Of a DNA stretch of 7,063 bases, positions 6,660 to 7,063 are shown one piece after another. Position numbers and translations under genes: made by a program. The notes below the pieces were generated by a model. The model was given only the letters and a program-made list of their open reading frames with translations, was not told where the DNA came from and ran no database searches. The DNA is from Clostridia bacterium. Lineage in GTDB: Bacteria; Bacillota; Clostridia; Oscillospirales; CAG-382. The first letter of the stretch is position 1; the number at the start of each line of letters is the position of its first letter. The stretch spans positions 1-7,063 of the forward strand of contig JAGADB010000175.1 in assembly GCA_017613815.1 (NCBI GenBank). Reading direction: 5' to 3'.

Positions 6660-6694
6660 CCCTAAAAGTTAATAATTTTTACCCTAATAGTTTA
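6637..6694. repeat. three-copy operator-like direct repeat in the divergent intergenic region
   Basis: CTAATAGTTT occurs at 6639-6648 and 6684-6693, with a variant CTAAAAGTTA at 6662-6671. The starts are 23 and 22 bp apart, about two helical turns, so all copies face the same side of the DNA. The core CTA-n-TAG is a short dyad. Copy 1 lies in the spacer between -10 and -35 of the minus-strand promoter, copy 2 abuts its -35 box, and copy 3 lies towards the regulator. This is the layout expected for cooperative binding of the adjacent XRE protein. Binding itself is inference. Confidence 0.65.
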
Positions 6695-6804
6695 TTTGAT
6701 TTTTCAGCGCATAAATATAAACTAAAATTGGGAGGATAAAAAAATGAATAATATTGAAATTGGACAAAGAATCAAAAATCAACGTAAACTTTTAGGGTTG
6801 ACAA
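6653..6804. repeat. 18-bp perfect inverted repeat linking promoter and regulator coding sequence
   Basis: TTGTCAACCCTAAAAGTT (6653-6670) has its exact reverse complement AACTTTTAGGGTTGACAA at 6787-6804. The left arm contains the -35 box of the membrane-protein promoter plus operator copy 2. The right arm lies in codons about 15-21 of the XRE gene (KLLGLTR). Arm centres are 134 bp apart. The predicted transcripts in each direction contain at most one arm, so a DNA-level function is more likely than an RNA hairpin. Confidence 0.8.
6716..6721 (+). promoter_or_regulatory. possible -10 box of the XRE gene
   Basis: TATAAA lies 22 bp before the ATG at 6744, at a reasonable place for a short leader. 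No good -35 exists at 16-18 bp upstream, where the sequence is TATTTG/ATTTGA. If real, the promoter is weak, as is common for a regulator that must stay at low level, and it would be close to operator copy 3. Confidence 0.3.
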
Positions 6805-7063
6805 GAGAGGAACTTGCCGAAAGAATCGACGTATCTCCTAAATTTTGTTACGACATAGAATTGGGCGCAAAAGGAATGAGTGTAGATACCCTTTGTAAGT
6901 TGTCAAACGAGCTCATGCTCAGTACGGATTATATTCTGTTCGGGAAACCCGTCGGAGATATATCGGATAATGAAATAACCTCTTTAATCAGTCTTTGCGA
7001 CAAAGATAAAATTCAATATTTAAAAAACATAATAAGAAGCTTTATAAAAGCTTGTAATAATCA
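6744..7063 (+). CDS. XRE-family helix-turn-helix transcriptional regulator (3' end outside window)
   Basis: The reading frame is open for 106 codons and runs off the window without a stop. Residues about 7-61 form a Cro/C1-type HTH domain: GQRIKNQRKLLGLTREELAERIDVSPKFCYDIELGAKGMSVDTL, with the LTREELAERIDVSP turn-and-recognition region and the LMLSTDYILFG segment typical of this family in Bacillota. Residues 62-106 continue into a helical tail (EITSLISLCDKDKIQYLKNIIRSF), probably for dimerisation. The start is ATG with GGGAGGA at 6730-6736, spaced 7 bp. It is divergent from the two small membrane genes across 142 bp of DNA that holds three repeated operator-like sites. A copy of the operator region sits inside its own codons 15-21. 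It probably represses the membrane pair and itself; activation cannot be excluded. Confidence 0.88.
   Translation, partial: MNNIEIGQRIKNQRKLLGLTREELAERIDVSPKFCYDIELGAKGMSVDTLCKLSNELMLSTDYILFGKPVGDISDNEITSLISLCDKDKIQYLKNIIRSFIKACNN

Noticed and set aside
1..7063. CRISPR array, tRNA/rRNA genes or insertion sequence
   Set aside because: No regularly spaced long direct repeats, no cloverleaf-like or rRNA segments, and no transposase-like frames were seen. The three CTAATAGTTT copies are too short and few for CRISPR.

Overview
The window looks like chromosome of a Bacillota (Clostridia-type) bacterium, probably an uncultured anaerobe. The signs are strong GGAGG-type ribosome binding sites, several near-consensus sigma-A promoters, a very large exported protein with S-layer homology (SLH) domains and a 'stalk' (copper amine oxidase N-terminal-like) domain, and U-tract hairpin terminators. 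This assignment is inference from gene style; nothing here fixes a species.

Layout from left to right. Positions 1-693 (+) hold the C-terminal part of an alanine racemase, cut by the window edge. A perfect bidirectional terminator (703-740) separates it from a convergent 1364-residue gene (750-4844, -). That gene encodes a secreted SLH-anchored protein with two jelly-roll-like modules, a GH99/WbsX-like glycosidase domain, and two similar carbohydrate-binding-like modules flanking a stalk domain. It has its own promoter (4896-4924, -). Behind it lies a stand-alone PHP-family metal-dependent phosphoesterase (5005-5826, -), also with its own promoter (5885-5913, -). A minus-strand terminator (5963-5992) insulates this gene from what lies to its right.

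From about 6000 onward the base composition drops visibly (sampled lines go from about 55% GC in the glycosidase gene to about 32% in the small genes). This AT-rich segment carries a compact module. Two tandem paralogous two-helix membrane proteins of 83 and 82 residues (6350-6601 and 6067-6315, -) are driven by a perfect TTGACA-17-TATAAT promoter. Divergent from them is an XRE-family helix-turn-helix regulator (6744 to the window end, +, cut). Three CTAATAGTTT-type repeats spaced 22-23 bp lie across the membrane-protein promoter. An 18-bp stretch covering that promoter's -35 box and the middle repeat recurs perfectly, in inverted orientation, inside the regulator's own coding sequence.

The most interesting part is this right-hand module: a regulator, an iterated operator, an intragenic operator-like copy, and a duplicated pair of membrane peptides with tails of opposite charge. 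I do not recognise the membrane family. The rest reads as ordinary core genes plus one elaborate surface glycosidase.
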